From Anaeromassilibacillus sp. An250 (lineage in GTDB: Bacteria; Bacillota; Clostridia; Oscillospirales; Acutalibacteraceae): a stretch of DNA of 64,000 nucleotides. Location of the stretch: positions 248,001-312,000 of the forward strand of contig NZ_NFJK01000001.1 in NCBI RefSeq assembly GCF_002159845.1, given 5' to 3'. This document shows positions 26,366 through 36,012 of this stretch, piece after piece (within the stretch, counting starts at the first letter, position 1; each line of letters opens with the position of its first letter). The position numbers and the translations under genes were made by a program. The notes below the pieces were generated by a model. It worked only from the letters and a program-made list of their open reading frames with translations, did no database searches and was not told where the DNA came from.

Positions 26366-26848
26366 ATGGAATCCAACATCCCTGCAAAACGTGTGGCAGA
26401 CTCTGAAGTCGAACAGGTACAAGCCATCATGCCTAACCATTTGAATGGGGCTGGCCGCGTATTCGGCGGACAGCTGGCCGCCTGGATTGATGTTGTAGGC
26501 GGAATCGTCGCGCGGCGACATTCCAATCGGAATGTCACAACCGCCGCAATTGATAATCTCCAATTTAAAGAAGCGGTTTATGCGAACAGTACAGTCGTCC
26601 TGCATGGGAAAATCACCTACGTCGGGCGTACCTCTATGGAAGTGCGCGTCGATAGTTTTGTGGAAAGCCTCTCCGGGGAGCGAAAACTTGTAAACACCGC
26701 CTATCTGGTGGAAGTCGCCTTGGATGACCAGGGCAACCCTACCGCTGTTCCCGGGCTGATTCTGGAGAATTTCCAAGATCGTGCCGAATGGGAAGCCGGT
26801 GAAAAACGCCGGGAACTTCGCCATCAGCGCCATCGTGAGGCATTTTAA
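26366..26848 (+). CDS. Acyl-CoA thioesterase, hotdog fold
   Basis: 160 aa. The hotdog helix and active-site region NHLNGAGRVFGGQLAAWID and the strand KITYVGRTSMEVRVDSF place it with the YkhA/BACH-type acyl-CoA hydrolases. It hydrolyses acyl-CoA to free acid and CoA; chain-length preference is not visible. Monocistronic between its own promoter and a strong terminator. Confidence 0.9.
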   Translation: MESNIPAKRVADSEVEQVQAIMPNHLNGAGRVFGGQLAAWIDVVGGIVARRHSNRNVTTAAIDNLQFKEAVYANSTVVLHGKITYVGRTSMEVRVDSFVESLSGERKLVNTAYLVEVALDDQGNPTAVPGLILENFQDRAEWEAGEKRRELRHQRHREAF

Positions 26849-26958
26849 AGCGATTGCCCATTTAAAACCGCGTCAAAGGGATATCTGTTTTCCAGGAGAG
26901 GACGGAATCCTTGGCCTCCCCCTGGAAATATGGAAAGGCCTTTGCCATTCAACATCTA

Positions 26959-27006
26959 TAAAAGCTCCCCTCGGATTCTCAAGAAAGAATCCGAGGGGAG
27001 CTTTTT
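26959..27006. terminator. Bidirectional terminator between convergent genes
   Basis: Long perfect stem (AAAAGCTCCCCTCGGATTCT pairing with its complement) with a 4-6 nt loop, A-run and T-run. It serves the thioesterase (plus) and the kinase (minus). Confidence 0.92.
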
Positions 27007-27022
27007 ACAACGAACGGCGCCT

Positions 27023-27649
27023 TTAATCGCCGAGTTTAATCTCCATATAAGCCTTTACTAGCGCCACACATTTTTCCCAGCCAAGGTCGCTGCTGTTGAG
27101 GCAAAGGTCGTAGTTATCTGCATTATGCCAATCGCGTCCAGTAAAATAGAGATAGTAATCCCCACGGCGTTTGTCCACTTTGCGGATATACCGTTTGGCC
27201 TCCTCTTCGTCCATATTTCCATGAACCATCATGGTCTTTTCTACGCAATAGTCAAACGGGGCGTGTACGTATACGCGCACAACGTTTTTGTAGTCTTTTA
27301 ATACAAAATCTGCGCACCGCCCAATAATCACACAGGATTCTTTCTCCGCTAAATCGCGGATCACCTTTGCCTGATAATTAAATAAATTCTGATCGGAAAC
27401 AAAATCTTCGCTATCTGGGGGAATCACTTCGCCTGTGTACGCACTTTTACGCGGCTTAAACAGACGCGGCGTTTTGAGCTTCTCATCCACCTCTGCAAAA
27501 AGGTGCTCATTGATCCCACTTTCGTCGGATGCAAGCCGCAACAACTCCATATCGTAATATTTGACGCCCAGATCCTCCGCCAACATTTTGCCGATTGTCT
27601 TGCCACCGCTTCCATATCCGCGCGCGACTGTAATCACAAACGGTTTCAT
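27023..27649 (-). CDS. Cytidylate kinase-like family protein
   Basis: 208 aa P-loop protein: ITVARGYGSGGKTIGKMLAEDLG (Walker A), YDMELLRLASDESG, VIIGRCADFVLKD, RRGDYYLYFTGRDW. This is the 'AAA/cytidylate kinase-like' group seen widely in clostridia, distinct from canonical Cmk, which lies elsewhere with rpsA. The nucleotide substrate is not established. Monocistronic. Confidence 0.83.
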   Translation of the reverse strand: MKPFVITVARGYGSGGKTIGKMLAEDLGVKYYDMELLRLASDESGINEHLFAEVDEKLKTPRLFKPRKSAYTGEVIPPDSEDFVSDQNLFNYQAKVIRDLAEKESCVIIGRCADFVLKDYKNVVRVYVHAPFDYCVEKTMMVHGNMDEEEAKRYIRKVDKRRGDYYLYFTGRDWHNADNYDLCLNSSDLGWEKCVALVKAYMEIKLGD

Positions 27650-27775
27650 CGAAACGCCCTCCCTGTGATGTAGAATGAAGCTTCCAAAAATTTGTTGTAC
27701 CCTCTATTCTTATTATAAAATATTACACATGAAATAACAAGGATTTCCAGAATGTTTTTGTGCGAATCCACATGC

Positions 27776-29956
27776 TCATTCTGATCCTTTTTTCTTCGCC
27801 GCTTCTAAGCTCTTCGCCCACGCGGCTGCAAATGCACTGACGCCTGGATCTTTCTTCTGGTTTTGATTTCTCAAATACTGTTGTACATCCCGTTTCGATG
27901 CACTGGACCGCTTTTCCCGGCTTTCAAAAAACTTATCCGCCTTGGAGCGGAAACCGCAGCGGCATGCGAATGTCTTATTGTCCCCCTCGCCAAAGAGTTC
28001 CATAAACTTATGGCAATTGGGGCAGCGCACCCGCGTCTCCGTCACAACATTGCGGCGATAGCCGCATTCCCGGTCCTGGCATACCAACATTTTGCCTTTT
28101 TTGGTGTTGACCATCAGCAGATGCTTTCCGCACTCCGGGCATATCTTCTGGGTCATGTTTTCGTGCACATAGGTCGCCTCGCTATTGGCAACCGTTTTGA
28201 CCAAAGCGGTCGCGTATCCCTTGATCTCTTTGATAAAAGCACCCCGATTTTCTTTGCCCTGGCTGATCCCTTCCAACCGCTGTTCCCAGCGCGCTGTGAG
28301 AAGAGGTTCCTTCAGATCCGGCGGCACAAGGCCGATCAGTTGCATGCCTTTCGACGTTGGAACCAGCGAATTCCCTCTCTTCTCTACATAAAAGGAACTG
28401 AACAGCTTTTCAATGATGTCCGCGCGGGTAGCAGGCGTTCCCAGTCCGCCGCCGATATATTCCTTCATCTTTTTATCCTCGATGAACTTTGAAGGATTCT
28501 CCATAGCGGAAAGGAGCGTCGCCTCTGTATAGCGGGCAGGCGGAGCGGTTTTCTGCGCTTTGAGTTGGATGTTTTTACACACAAAGGAATCCCCTTGGCG
28601 CAGGTTTGGAAGCACCTGCTCTGCGGCTTCTTCTTCGTCCTCTTCGATGCCTTTTTCGACCTTTTTCCACCCCAGCTCGATAATCTCACGGCCGGCCGCA
28701 GAAAACGACTCGCCCTCAGCGGTCAATTCCACACGGATTTTCTTAAAGTCATAGCTCGGATAGAAACAGGTCAGGAACCGTTTGACGACCAGCGTATAGA
28801 TCCTTCTCTCTTCCTGGTTCAAGCTGAGCAAATTGACCTGCTCCTCCGTGGGGATGATCGCATGATGATCGGTCACCTTCGCATTGTTGACGCACGCATG
28901 GGAAATGCTCTTCCGGGTACGGAATATCTCCCCTACAATGGGGCCAAACTCCCCGTGGTTCACCGCACGCAGGCGCTCCGGCAGCGTCGGTACAAGATCT
29001 GCAGTCAGATACCGGGAATCCGTGCGGGGATACGTAAGCGCTTTATGGGTTTCATACAGCCGCTGCATGATGTTTAACGTCTGCTTGGGGGAGTATTGGT
29101 ACAATTTATTTGCATCGCGCTGCAATTCTGTCAGGTCATAGAGCATCGGTGGCGGTGTCGAACCAAATGTTTTTTTTACTTCGGTGATGCGAAACTTCTT
29201 TTCTCGGATCTTCTCCGCGATGGCATCTGCCTTCTCCTTGTCTGAAATTGCGGTCTGATTCTTGCCATTGTGCCAAGTCACAAAGAAGTTTCCCAGGTCA
29301 GCGCGAACTGTATAGTAGTCTTTCGGGACAAAGCGGCGAATCTCCTCTTCCCGCTGAACAAGCAACGCCAAGGTCGGCGTCTGCACACGCCCCGCAGATA
29401 GCTGTGCGTTAAATTTGCAGGTCAGCGCGCGGGTGACATTGAGCCCGACCAGCCAATCCGCTTCTGCACGGGACTGGGCCGACATATACAGGTTATAATA
29501 CGCCTTTCCATCCTTTAAGTTTGCAAACCCCTCGCGGATGGCGCGATCCGTTTGGGAAGAGATCCACAGGCGTTTGACTGGCTTATGGAAGCCTGCTTTT
29601 TCCAAGATCCAGCGTGCGACCAGTTCTCCCTCCCGGCCGGCGTCCGTTGCAATAACCAAGGAGCCAACTTCCGGACTATGCAACAATTTTTTTACAACGC
29701 TATATTGCTTGCTCGTTTCAGGAATGACTTTCAATTCCATTTTTTCCGGCAGCATCGGCAGGGTATCCATGCTCCAAGTCTTGTACTGTTCTCCGTACGC
29801 CTCCGGTTCAGCCAGCTCCACAAGATGTCCCAACGCCCATGTCACAATATATTGCCCACCGGACAGATACCCATTGCCGCCCTGCCTGCATCCAAGCACC
29901 CGCGCCAGCTCTCTTCCGACAGACGGTTTTTCCGCCAATACCAATGTCTTTGCCAT
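27776..29956 (-). CDS. topB: DNA topoisomerase III
   Basis: 726 aa type IA topoisomerase. Toprim domain with AEKPSVGRELARVLG and ATDAGREGELVARWIL, the active-site tyrosine in LTYPRTDSRYL, and a C-terminal zinc-ribbon region (CPECGKHLLMV, CQDRECGYRRN, CPNCHKF, ACRCGF). It decatenates and resolves single-stranded DNA links. Housekeeping-type length with multiple zinc motifs; TopB paralogues are also common on integrative elements, but no mobile genes flank this copy. Confidence 0.94.
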   Translation of the reverse strand: MAKTLVLAEKPSVGRELARVLGCRQGGNGYLSGGQYIVTWALGHLVELAEPEAYGEQYKTWSMDTLPMLPEKMELKVIPETSKQYSVVKKLLHSPEVGSLVIATDAGREGELVARWILEKAGFHKPVKRLWISSQTDRAIREGFANLKDGKAYYNLYMSAQSRAEADWLVGLNVTRALTCKFNAQLSAGRVQTPTLALLVQREEEIRRFVPKDYYTVRADLGNFFVTWHNGKNQTAISDKEKADAIAEKIREKKFRITEVKKTFGSTPPPMLYDLTELQRDANKLYQYSPKQTLNIMQRLYETHKALTYPRTDSRYLTADLVPTLPERLRAVNHGEFGPIVGEIFRTRKSISHACVNNAKVTDHHAIIPTEEQVNLLSLNQEERRIYTLVVKRFLTCFYPSYDFKKIRVELTAEGESFSAAGREIIELGWKKVEKGIEEDEEEAAEQVLPNLRQGDSFVCKNIQLKAQKTAPPARYTEATLLSAMENPSKFIEDKKMKEYIGGGLGTPATRADIIEKLFSSFYVEKRGNSLVPTSKGMQLIGLVPPDLKEPLLTARWEQRLEGISQGKENRGAFIKEIKGYATALVKTVANSEATYVHENMTQKICPECGKHLLMVNTKKGKMLVCQDRECGYRRNVVTETRVRCPNCHKFMELFGEGDNKTFACRCGFRSKADKFFESREKRSSASKRDVQQYLRNQNQKKDPGVSAFAAAWAKSLEAAKKKGSE

Positions 29957-30080
29957 CGTTTGAACCCTCATTCTTTCTCTATCATTTTATTATGGAAACA
30001 CACCCCATCCATCTCTCCGCACACATTTCAGGGATGTAATGAATCTTTTTCTCGATGCGCATGATCGCACGCTATATAGA

Positions 30081-30108
30081 AAAAGGACATGAAAGCCACG
30101 TCCTCTTT
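30081..30108 (-). terminator. Terminator after the enzyme I homologue
   Basis: AAAGAGGACGTG-GCTTT-CATGTCCTTTTT on the minus strand, about 15 nt after the stop. Confidence 0.65.
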
Positions 30109-30122
30109 CTGCCAATCGTTTT

Positions 30123-31793
30123 CTATCCGTTGCAATATTTTTGGATAATCCGATCTTTATGCTTTCCAAGCGTTGTTTGCCGCACGATACGGCGCAATTC
30201 CAACACCGCAGATGGAGCGACAGAAAGCTCTTCCACCCCCATCGCAAGGTAAAATCGTAACAGTTCCGCATCTGCCGCCGATTCACCGCAGATGCTTGTC
30301 CAGATTCCATGCTTCTTGGCGTTTGCCACCGTCATATCAATCATGCGAAGTACCGCTGGATGCCGTGGATTATACAACGAAGCGATCGAATCATTCATTC
30401 GGTCTGTTGCGAGAATGTACTGTGTCAAATCGTTCGTTCCAATGCTAAAAAAATCCACCATCGATGCAAGACGGTCGCTCAGAATAACCGCGGCCGGTGT
30501 TTCGATCATAATCCCTATTTCAATCTTGTCAGCCACCGGAACTCCTTCTGCTTCCAACGACGCACGTGCTTGTTGCAACAATGCTTTCGCCTTTATAACC
30601 TCCTCTTCGGATGTCACAACCGGAAATAGAACCGCAGCTTTCCCATAGACGGACGCCCGCAAAATTGCCCGAAGCTGTGTCAAAAACAAATCCGGCCGGC
30701 GCAAGCTGAAGCGTATCGCCCGAAACCCCATAGCAGGATTGACGCGGTCTCCATAGCGCCACTGGCTGATCTCCGGCTCTTCGCTGACATCGAGTGTCCG
30801 GATGACCACGCGCTTCCCCTGCATCTTTTCCAGAACTTTTTTATAGGCTTGGAACTGCCCCTCTTCGGAACAATCCATATTGTTCCCCAAATAAAGGAAC
30901 TCTGTACGCAGTAGGCCGATTCCATCGGCGTCATTGTCCAAAACCTGCTGCACATCTTCCACATGCCCAATATTGGCATGGATGTCGATGCGATAGCCAT
31001 CCCGCGTCACAGAGGGACAGCCGCGCAATTCATGAAGCGCATGCAAATGCAAAAAGTATTCATATTGCTTTTCGCCATATTCTCTCAGCGCCATAGTATC
31101 TGGATTTAAAACGACGTCGCCTGTAAAACCATCCACAACCACGGTCTCTGCCTGGACCAAAGATTGATAGGAATCCTCCAAGCCAACCACATAGGGGATC
31201 CCTGCATTACGCAAAAGGATTGCGGCATGCGAGTAACGGGAACCGCTTTTCGATAAAAAAGCAAGCACTTTTCTGCGATTAAATGTAACCGCCTCGCTTG
31301 GTAAGAGCTCTTCCACAGCTACAATTCCCTTTTCCCGCATTCCATTCAACTGTTCTGCGTAATCCGGATTTAAATAGCGCAGCAAATGCCTAGCGACATC
31401 CCGAATATCCGTGTCACGCGCCCGCATGTACTCGTCTTCCATCTCAGAAAAAAACTGATAAAAATGCTGGGCGGTCATATAAACGGCCGACTCTGCTGTC
31501 ATATGATCGTGAAGAATGTGGCTTTGGATATGATCAAAAAATTCATGATCTTCCAAGAGCATAATATGACTTTTAAAAATCAACGAATCTTCGGCTCCAA
31601 ATTTATGTAGCGCTTGGCGATAGAGCTTGTTGATCTTCCGCTCTGCTGCCGTGCGCGCAGCATACAGGCGCTGAATCTCAATGTTTGCATCGGCAGCAGG
31701 CGGCATGTTTTTCATCTCTGCAGGATTCTGCCGGATGCAGAGCTTTCCGATTGCGATTCCCTTGGATGCTGCTACTCCGCAAATCGTTCGCAT
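30123..31793 (-). CDS. PEP-protein phosphotransferase (PTS enzyme I family)
   Basis: 556 aa. Domains: N-terminal HPr-interacting region, swivelling phosphohistidine domain (SKSGSRYSHAAILLRNAGIP), and C-terminal PEP-binding TIM barrel (GLLRTEFLYL, NPAMGFRAIRFSLRRP, FSIGTNDLTQYILATDR, ICGESAAD). The His-containing loop departs from the usual G-G-x-T-S-H, having S-G-S-R-Y-S-H, though the histidine is kept. HPr and sugar EIIs are not adjacent. It may be the general PTS enzyme or a regulatory relative. ATG at 31793 with GGGAGGTGG. Confidence 0.88.
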   Translation of the reverse strand: MRTICGVAASKGIAIGKLCIRQNPAEMKNMPPAADANIEIQRLYAARTAAERKINKLYRQALHKFGAEDSLIFKSHIMLLEDHEFFDHIQSHILHDHMTAESAVYMTAQHFYQFFSEMEDEYMRARDTDIRDVARHLLRYLNPDYAEQLNGMREKGIVAVEELLPSEAVTFNRRKVLAFLSKSGSRYSHAAILLRNAGIPYVVGLEDSYQSLVQAETVVVDGFTGDVVLNPDTMALREYGEKQYEYFLHLHALHELRGCPSVTRDGYRIDIHANIGHVEDVQQVLDNDADGIGLLRTEFLYLGNNMDCSEEGQFQAYKKVLEKMQGKRVVIRTLDVSEEPEISQWRYGDRVNPAMGFRAIRFSLRRPDLFLTQLRAILRASVYGKAAVLFPVVTSEEEVIKAKALLQQARASLEAEGVPVADKIEIGIMIETPAAVILSDRLASMVDFFSIGTNDLTQYILATDRMNDSIASLYNPRHPAVLRMIDMTVANAKKHGIWTSICGESAADAELLRFYLAMGVEELSVAPSAVLELRRIVRQTTLGKHKDRIIQKYCNG

Positions 31794-32015
31794 ACTGCCA
31801 CCTCCCATGCAATTGTGTTGCTTTGGTTGCAAACCACTTTATATTGTTTAATCTTATCGCAAAAAGGAGGACTGTGTCAACCTCTCACCTATCACACTTA
31901 TACACGGACACTCCCAGCAAAATCTTATCAATAAACTTCGTCCATAGTGTGTTTCAGCCGCGCTTTCCGTATAGAGAATGGTCAAGGGATCTGTCAGGGT
32001 AAACATCGGACAGGT

Positions 32016-33725
32016 ATTTCAACCCACACCCTCCACACGGAGGGTGACCGTAGAAAGAACGGAGCACTTTGAAGTGGTAGCAGATTTCAATCCACACCCT
32101 CCACACGGAGGGTGACCGTACTTTCGCAACGGCTTTGCGTGCAGTATACGATTTCAATCCACACCCTCCACACGGAGGGTGACGTTTACCCGGTCGGCGA
32201 TCGTTTTTGCCACCTCAATTTCAATCCACACCCTCCACACGGAGGGTGACGGAGCGCTTGCTACGCTATGCAATCCTGCGAGGATTTCAATCCACACCCT
32301 CCACACGGAGGGTGACACATACTCCAGCAGGGCAAACAGCCGCCCGGAGAATTTCAATCCACACCCTCCACACGGAGGGTGACAGTTTACTTCCCGTAAG
32401 ACTTTGCTGCTGTCCGATTTCAATCCACACCCTCCACACGGAGGGTGACACCAGCATAGCAGCGACAAGACACAACATACTTATTTCAATCCACACCCTC
32501 CACACGGAGGGTGACAAAATGCCATAGGGGAACAGGCATATTGGTCAGATTTCAATCCACACCCTCCACACGGAGGGTGACTTACGCGCACTGCTCACTC
32601 GCGCACTGATCCTGATTTCAATCCACACCCTCCACACGGAGGGTGACATAAGGAGTTATATAATATAACCACAGGAAACGATTTCAATCCACACCCTCCA
32701 CACGGAGGGTGACCAGCTCCATATTTTCCAAAGTTTTAGCAACGTTAATTTCAATCCACACCCTCCACACGGAGGGTGACTAGAGGGGACGCGAGAGATT
32801 ACAGAAATCAAACAAATTTCAATCCACACCCTCCACACGGAGGGTGACATGACTACACAAGAGTGGAAAAAAAGAATTTGGATTTCAATCCACACCCTCC
32901 ACACGGAGGGTGACTATATCCATTACACTCCTCCGTACTGTTTCCTCCAATTTCAATCCACACCCTCCACACGGAGGGTGACCATACTCCAGCAGGGCAA
33001 ACAACCGCCCGGAGAATTTCAATCCACACCCTCCACACGGAGGGTGACTTGCAGGTAGATCTACAATAGCCTGCCAGATATTTTATTTCAATCCACACCC
33101 TCCACACGGAGGGTGACGCTTTATTTTCCTATTGAATTGACAATTGATATGGTATTTCAATCCACACCCTCCACACGGAGGGTGACGCAGTTTTATCCGG
33201 TGTTTCAGGCTATAGCAGATATAATTTCAATCCACACCCTCCACACGGAGGGTGACTAAAAGTTAGTGCCAGTTTTGCGGGGTTTAAAGCATTTCAATCC
33301 ACACCCTCCACACGGAGGGTGACTTTGAGCACAAATAATGACCAAACAACGACCAAATTTCAATCCACACCCTCCACACGGAGGGTGACGGAGGGAGAGG
33401 AGGACACCTGATGGACATTTCTGATTTCAATCCACACCCTCCACACGGAGGGTGACAGGTGTTTGGACGATTGATGACTTTGTGTTACCTATTTCAATCC
33501 ACACCCTCCACACGGAGGGTGACTGGTGCTTTCGCTTTGCATATTACCCAGCATGCCAATTTCAATCCACACCCTCCACACGGAGGGTGACATCTTTTTC
33601 ATGGTTAACGCTCCTTTCAATTTTCCATTTCAATCCACACCCTCCACACGGAGGGTGACAATCTCTGTGCAGAAACACCGCCAAGGTTAGAGATTTCAAT
33701 CCACACCCTCCACACGGAGGGTGAC
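32016..33725 (-). CRISPR. Type I-C CRISPR array, 26 repeats and 25 spacers
   Basis: A 33-nt repeat, read on the minus strand as GTCACCCTCC-GTGT-GGAGGGTG followed by the TGGATTGAAAT tail, recurs 26 times with spacers of about 33-36 nt. The CACCCTCC/GGAGGGTG stem and the ATTGAAA-type 3' tag are hallmarks of type I-C repeats. The leftmost repeat (32016-32048) has a T-to-C change and marks the leader-distal end; the leader and cas2 lie to the right. All other copies are identical, so the array is well preserved. Spacers at 32317-32350 and 32983-33015 are nearly identical. Confidence 0.99.
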
Positions 33726-33900
33726 AGCAAATACAAACAATTATATCACATTTGTACATCTATCGATTGTACAATCTATCCTATAATCTAACACCGATCC
33801 ATTCGATATAGAAATATCGCCTCCTCTGCTATAAGAAAATCATCTCAAATTCCGTGCGAACCCCCTTGGACTTGTCTGTGCGCTTCCGGTTCGCACTTTC
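33726..33900 (-). promoter_or_regulatory. CRISPR leader
   Basis: A/T-rich stretch between cas2 and the first repeat, next to the leader-proximal end of the array. Near cas2 it has an inverted repeat TGCGAACC...GGTTCGCA (about 33856-33895), a feature often seen between cas2 and I-C arrays. It should hold the array promoter and integration signals. Confidence 0.75.
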
Positions 33901-34191
33901 CTAAACCATAAGAACACCTTCCGCTTCATACGTGGGTTTTGCTCCTATATGTTCCACTTTCGTTTTATAATTGTTTCCCAAGTAATAAAAGCGTAGACTG
34001 TCCTGTTTTGGATCGATGATCTGCTCTAAGATGTGCTTCACTTGGAAGCACTGTGCGGCATCCAAAATACATTCAAAAACCGAATTTTGAACCCGTTGGC
34101 CGTAGTTCACACACTGTTTTGCGACTTTTCGAAGCCGTTTCCTGCCTGCCGCTGTTTCTGTATTGACATCATAAGTGATTAAGACCAACAT
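33901..34191 (-). CDS. cas2: CRISPR-associated endonuclease Cas2 (type I-C)
   Basis: 96 aa ferredoxin fold: MLVLITYDVNTE with the catalytic-site aspartate, RRL-like RLRKVAKQCVNYGQRVQNSVFEC, and the C-terminal strand NNYKTKVEHIGAK typical of I-C Cas2. It forms the spacer-integration complex with Cas1. 9 nt after cas1 and directly beside the leader. Confidence 0.97.
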   Translation of the reverse strand: MLVLITYDVNTETAAGRKRLRKVAKQCVNYGQRVQNSVFECILDAAQCFQVKHILEQIIDPKQDSLRFYYLGNNYKTKVEHIGAKPTYEAEGVLMV

Positions 34192-34200
34192 AGCATTTCC

Positions 34201-35232
34201 TCATTTCCACAAAAACGGTGGGTATTCGTCCAAATCCCCACGCAAGCAACGATTGAGCAGCATTGCCTGCACATAGGGGACTAATCCCCATGGAATTTTT
34301 TCCTGCAAAAATGGATGCTGAATCTGTTCCTGCTTTTTTGTCTGCCATCCAGTTAGTACGGCTTTTCGCGTTTCATCATCCATTCGAACAGCTCCCGTCT
34401 CCTGTTGATAGAACCCTTTTTCTATGATCACACGATTGTTAATCAGAGACAGCACAAAGCGATCTGCAAAAATGCTGCGCAGTTCTTCCATTAAGTCCAA
34501 TGCCAAGGAGGTTCTGCCGGGCCTCTCCCGGTGCAAAAATCCAATGTATGGGTCCAATCCAACCGCTTCCAAGGCAGCGCAGCAATCATTGGCCAACAAT
34601 GTGTATACAAACGAAAGCAGCGCATTGACATTGTCCAGCGGCGGGCGGCGGTTCCTTCCATGAAAATAGAAGGCCTTTTTGTTTTGTAAGATGCACTGAT
34701 CGAATACACGGAAGTATTGTTCCGCCGCAGCCCCCTCGAATCCACGCAGTTGTTCATCGCTGGTGCATTCCCGTATGGAGGGCAATAAATCACTCATTTG
34801 TTTCGAAACTTGTTTTAGACCGGCAACATCCACGCGCATCGCGTGGTCACGCGTTGTACGTTCTAAAACCCAACGGCTATTAAACACTTTTCCAAAAACA
34901 AAGTTTCTCGCATAACGGGTCCGCGTGACCGGGTCGTCCGAGACACGCACCTGTTGGATGCGCAATAAAACATTTCCCTGAGCTTTTCCGCATGCCGCAG
35001 CTAAAAAGCGGCCATTGGGGGTTAGAAAGGCCAAACGGATTCCCCGATCAGTACATGCCCCCATCAACGCAGGGCTTGCTCCCTTATAGCCGAAATATAA
35101 GATCTGTTCTAGTGTATGCAAAGGAACGCGCAATACGGTTTCCTCTTCCCGGTAGACCACTACATTTTCTCCGTCGAGCGCCAAATAGGTGTCCGGTGAA
35201 GTCACAAACAGGGTGTTGAGCAGTTTTCTCAT
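34201..35232 (-). CDS. cas1: CRISPR-associated integrase Cas1 (type I-C)
   Basis: 343 aa. MRKLLNTLFVTSPDTYLALDGENVVV start, LPLH-type strand VPLHTLEQILYFGYKGASP, the alpha-helical catalytic part with the metal-binding glutamate in GFEGAAAEQYF, His in GFLHRERPGRTSLALDLMEE, and the C-terminal PFLW. It looks complete. The ATG overlaps the stop of the cas4 remnant (ATGA), the normal I-C coupling, so Cas1 expression originally depended on a transcript through cas4. Confidence 0.97.
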   Translation of the reverse strand: MRKLLNTLFVTSPDTYLALDGENVVVYREEETVLRVPLHTLEQILYFGYKGASPALMGACTDRGIRLAFLTPNGRFLAAACGKAQGNVLLRIQQVRVSDDPVTRTRYARNFVFGKVFNSRWVLERTTRDHAMRVDVAGLKQVSKQMSDLLPSIRECTSDEQLRGFEGAAAEQYFRVFDQCILQNKKAFYFHGRNRRPPLDNVNALLSFVYTLLANDCCAALEAVGLDPYIGFLHRERPGRTSLALDLMEELRSIFADRFVLSLINNRVIIEKGFYQQETGAVRMDDETRKAVLTGWQTKKQEQIQHPFLQEKIPWGLVPYVQAMLLNRCLRGDLDEYPPFLWK

Positions 35233-35384
35233 GGTTCTTCCCCCTGTAAATTGGATTCTATGTAGGTTTTTGCGGAGCGCCTTCCACAAAGCTTGGGCAA
35301 GCAAAGTTCCTTCAGAGAGCATGCATTGCAGCTTTTCGACGGCTTAACTTTTGGAGTATAGCGACGGTTATAATAGTCAAACAT
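35229..35384 (-). pseudogene. cas4: 3' fragment of cas4
   Basis: About 51 codons of the Cas4 C-terminus survive: YYNRRYTPKVKPSKSC plus the Fe-S cysteines CNACSLKELC and LPKLCGRRSA. The nuclease core and N-terminal cysteine are gone; upstream codons are antisense to the ECF S-component gene. In type I-C, Cas4 trims prespacers and selects the PAM side, so adaptation is probably impaired. The break lies near 35385. Confidence 0.9.
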
Positions 35385-35421
35385 GGACAATAAACACAAA
35401 AAGTCAGGAGGATTGATTACT

Positions 35422-36012
35422 ATGAATACGAAAACGGCTCGGATTGGAGCAAAAGACCTTGTTACAGTTGGCATTTATTCAGCCATCTATCTTGTCATTA
35501 CCTGTGCGCTGGCTTTTTTAAGCCTGATTCCAATTATGTATCCGCTAATGACGATTATCTGCCCGATTGTCGGAGGCATCCCCTTTATGCTCTTTCTGAC
35601 GAAAACAAAAAAATTTGGCATGATTACCATTATGGGCATTTTGATGGGCCTTGTCATGCTTTTGACTGGTATGGGATATTGGAGCCTTATTACAGGAGTA
35701 ATTGCTGGACTTTTGGCTGACCTTGTATGGAAAGCTGGAAGATATTCCAGCGCAAAAATGAGTATCGTAACAAATGGAGTATTCAGCCTTTGGTATATCG
35801 GCAACTATATGGCGGTATTTGTAACCAGAGAGGCTTACTTTCAGCACGCAGTTGAAAGCTATGGTCAGGCATGGGCCGATACGATTCAAACTTACCTGCC
35901 AAATTGGATGGCGGTTGTGCTGTTAATCGTTTGCTTTATCAGCGGACTTGTGGGTGGTTTGATTGGAAAGAGCCTGTTGAAAAAGCATTTCAAGAAAGCA
36001 GGAATAGCATAA
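35422..36012 (+). CDS. ECF transporter S component (MptE/Trep_Strep type)
   Basis: 196 aa, about six membrane helices. The sequence DLVTVGIYSAIYLVITCALAF, then FMLFLTKTKKFGMITIMGI and a helix-rich end, matches the Trep_Strep/MptE-type substrate-binding subunits of energy-coupling-factor importers. The substrate is unknown. ATG at 35422 follows AGGAGG; an ATG at 35383 lies across the cas4 breakpoint. Only about 37 bp separate the start from cas4 sequence, leaving no room for an obvious promoter. The stop overlaps the T gene (TAATG). Confidence 0.85.
   Translation: MNTKTARIGAKDLVTVGIYSAIYLVITCALAFLSLIPIMYPLMTIICPIVGGIPFMLFLTKTKKFGMITIMGILMGLVMLLTGMGYWSLITGVIAGLLADLVWKAGRYSSAKMSIVTNGVFSLWYIGNYMAVFVTREAYFQHAVESYGQAWADTIQTYLPNWMAVVLLIVCFISGLVGGLIGKSLLKKHFKKAGIA

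Noticed and set aside
27776-29956. topB as evidence of an integrative element
   Set aside because: TopB occurs on many such elements, but no integrase, relaxase or transfer gene flanks this copy.
31953-31985. Possible extra degenerate CRISPR repeat left of the array
   Set aside because: It begins with TTTCA at a plausible distance but matches only a minority of positions and lacks the CACCCTCC stem.
32154-33759. Open frames of 60-100 codons on both strands across the array
   Set aside because: They simply translate the repeat (recurring CGGCGLK, VWRVWIEI or HTLHTEGD blocks) and are not genes.
35384-35474. Open frame extending the cas4 fragment upstream
   Set aside because: Those codons are antisense to the ECF S-component gene and bear no Cas4 motif.
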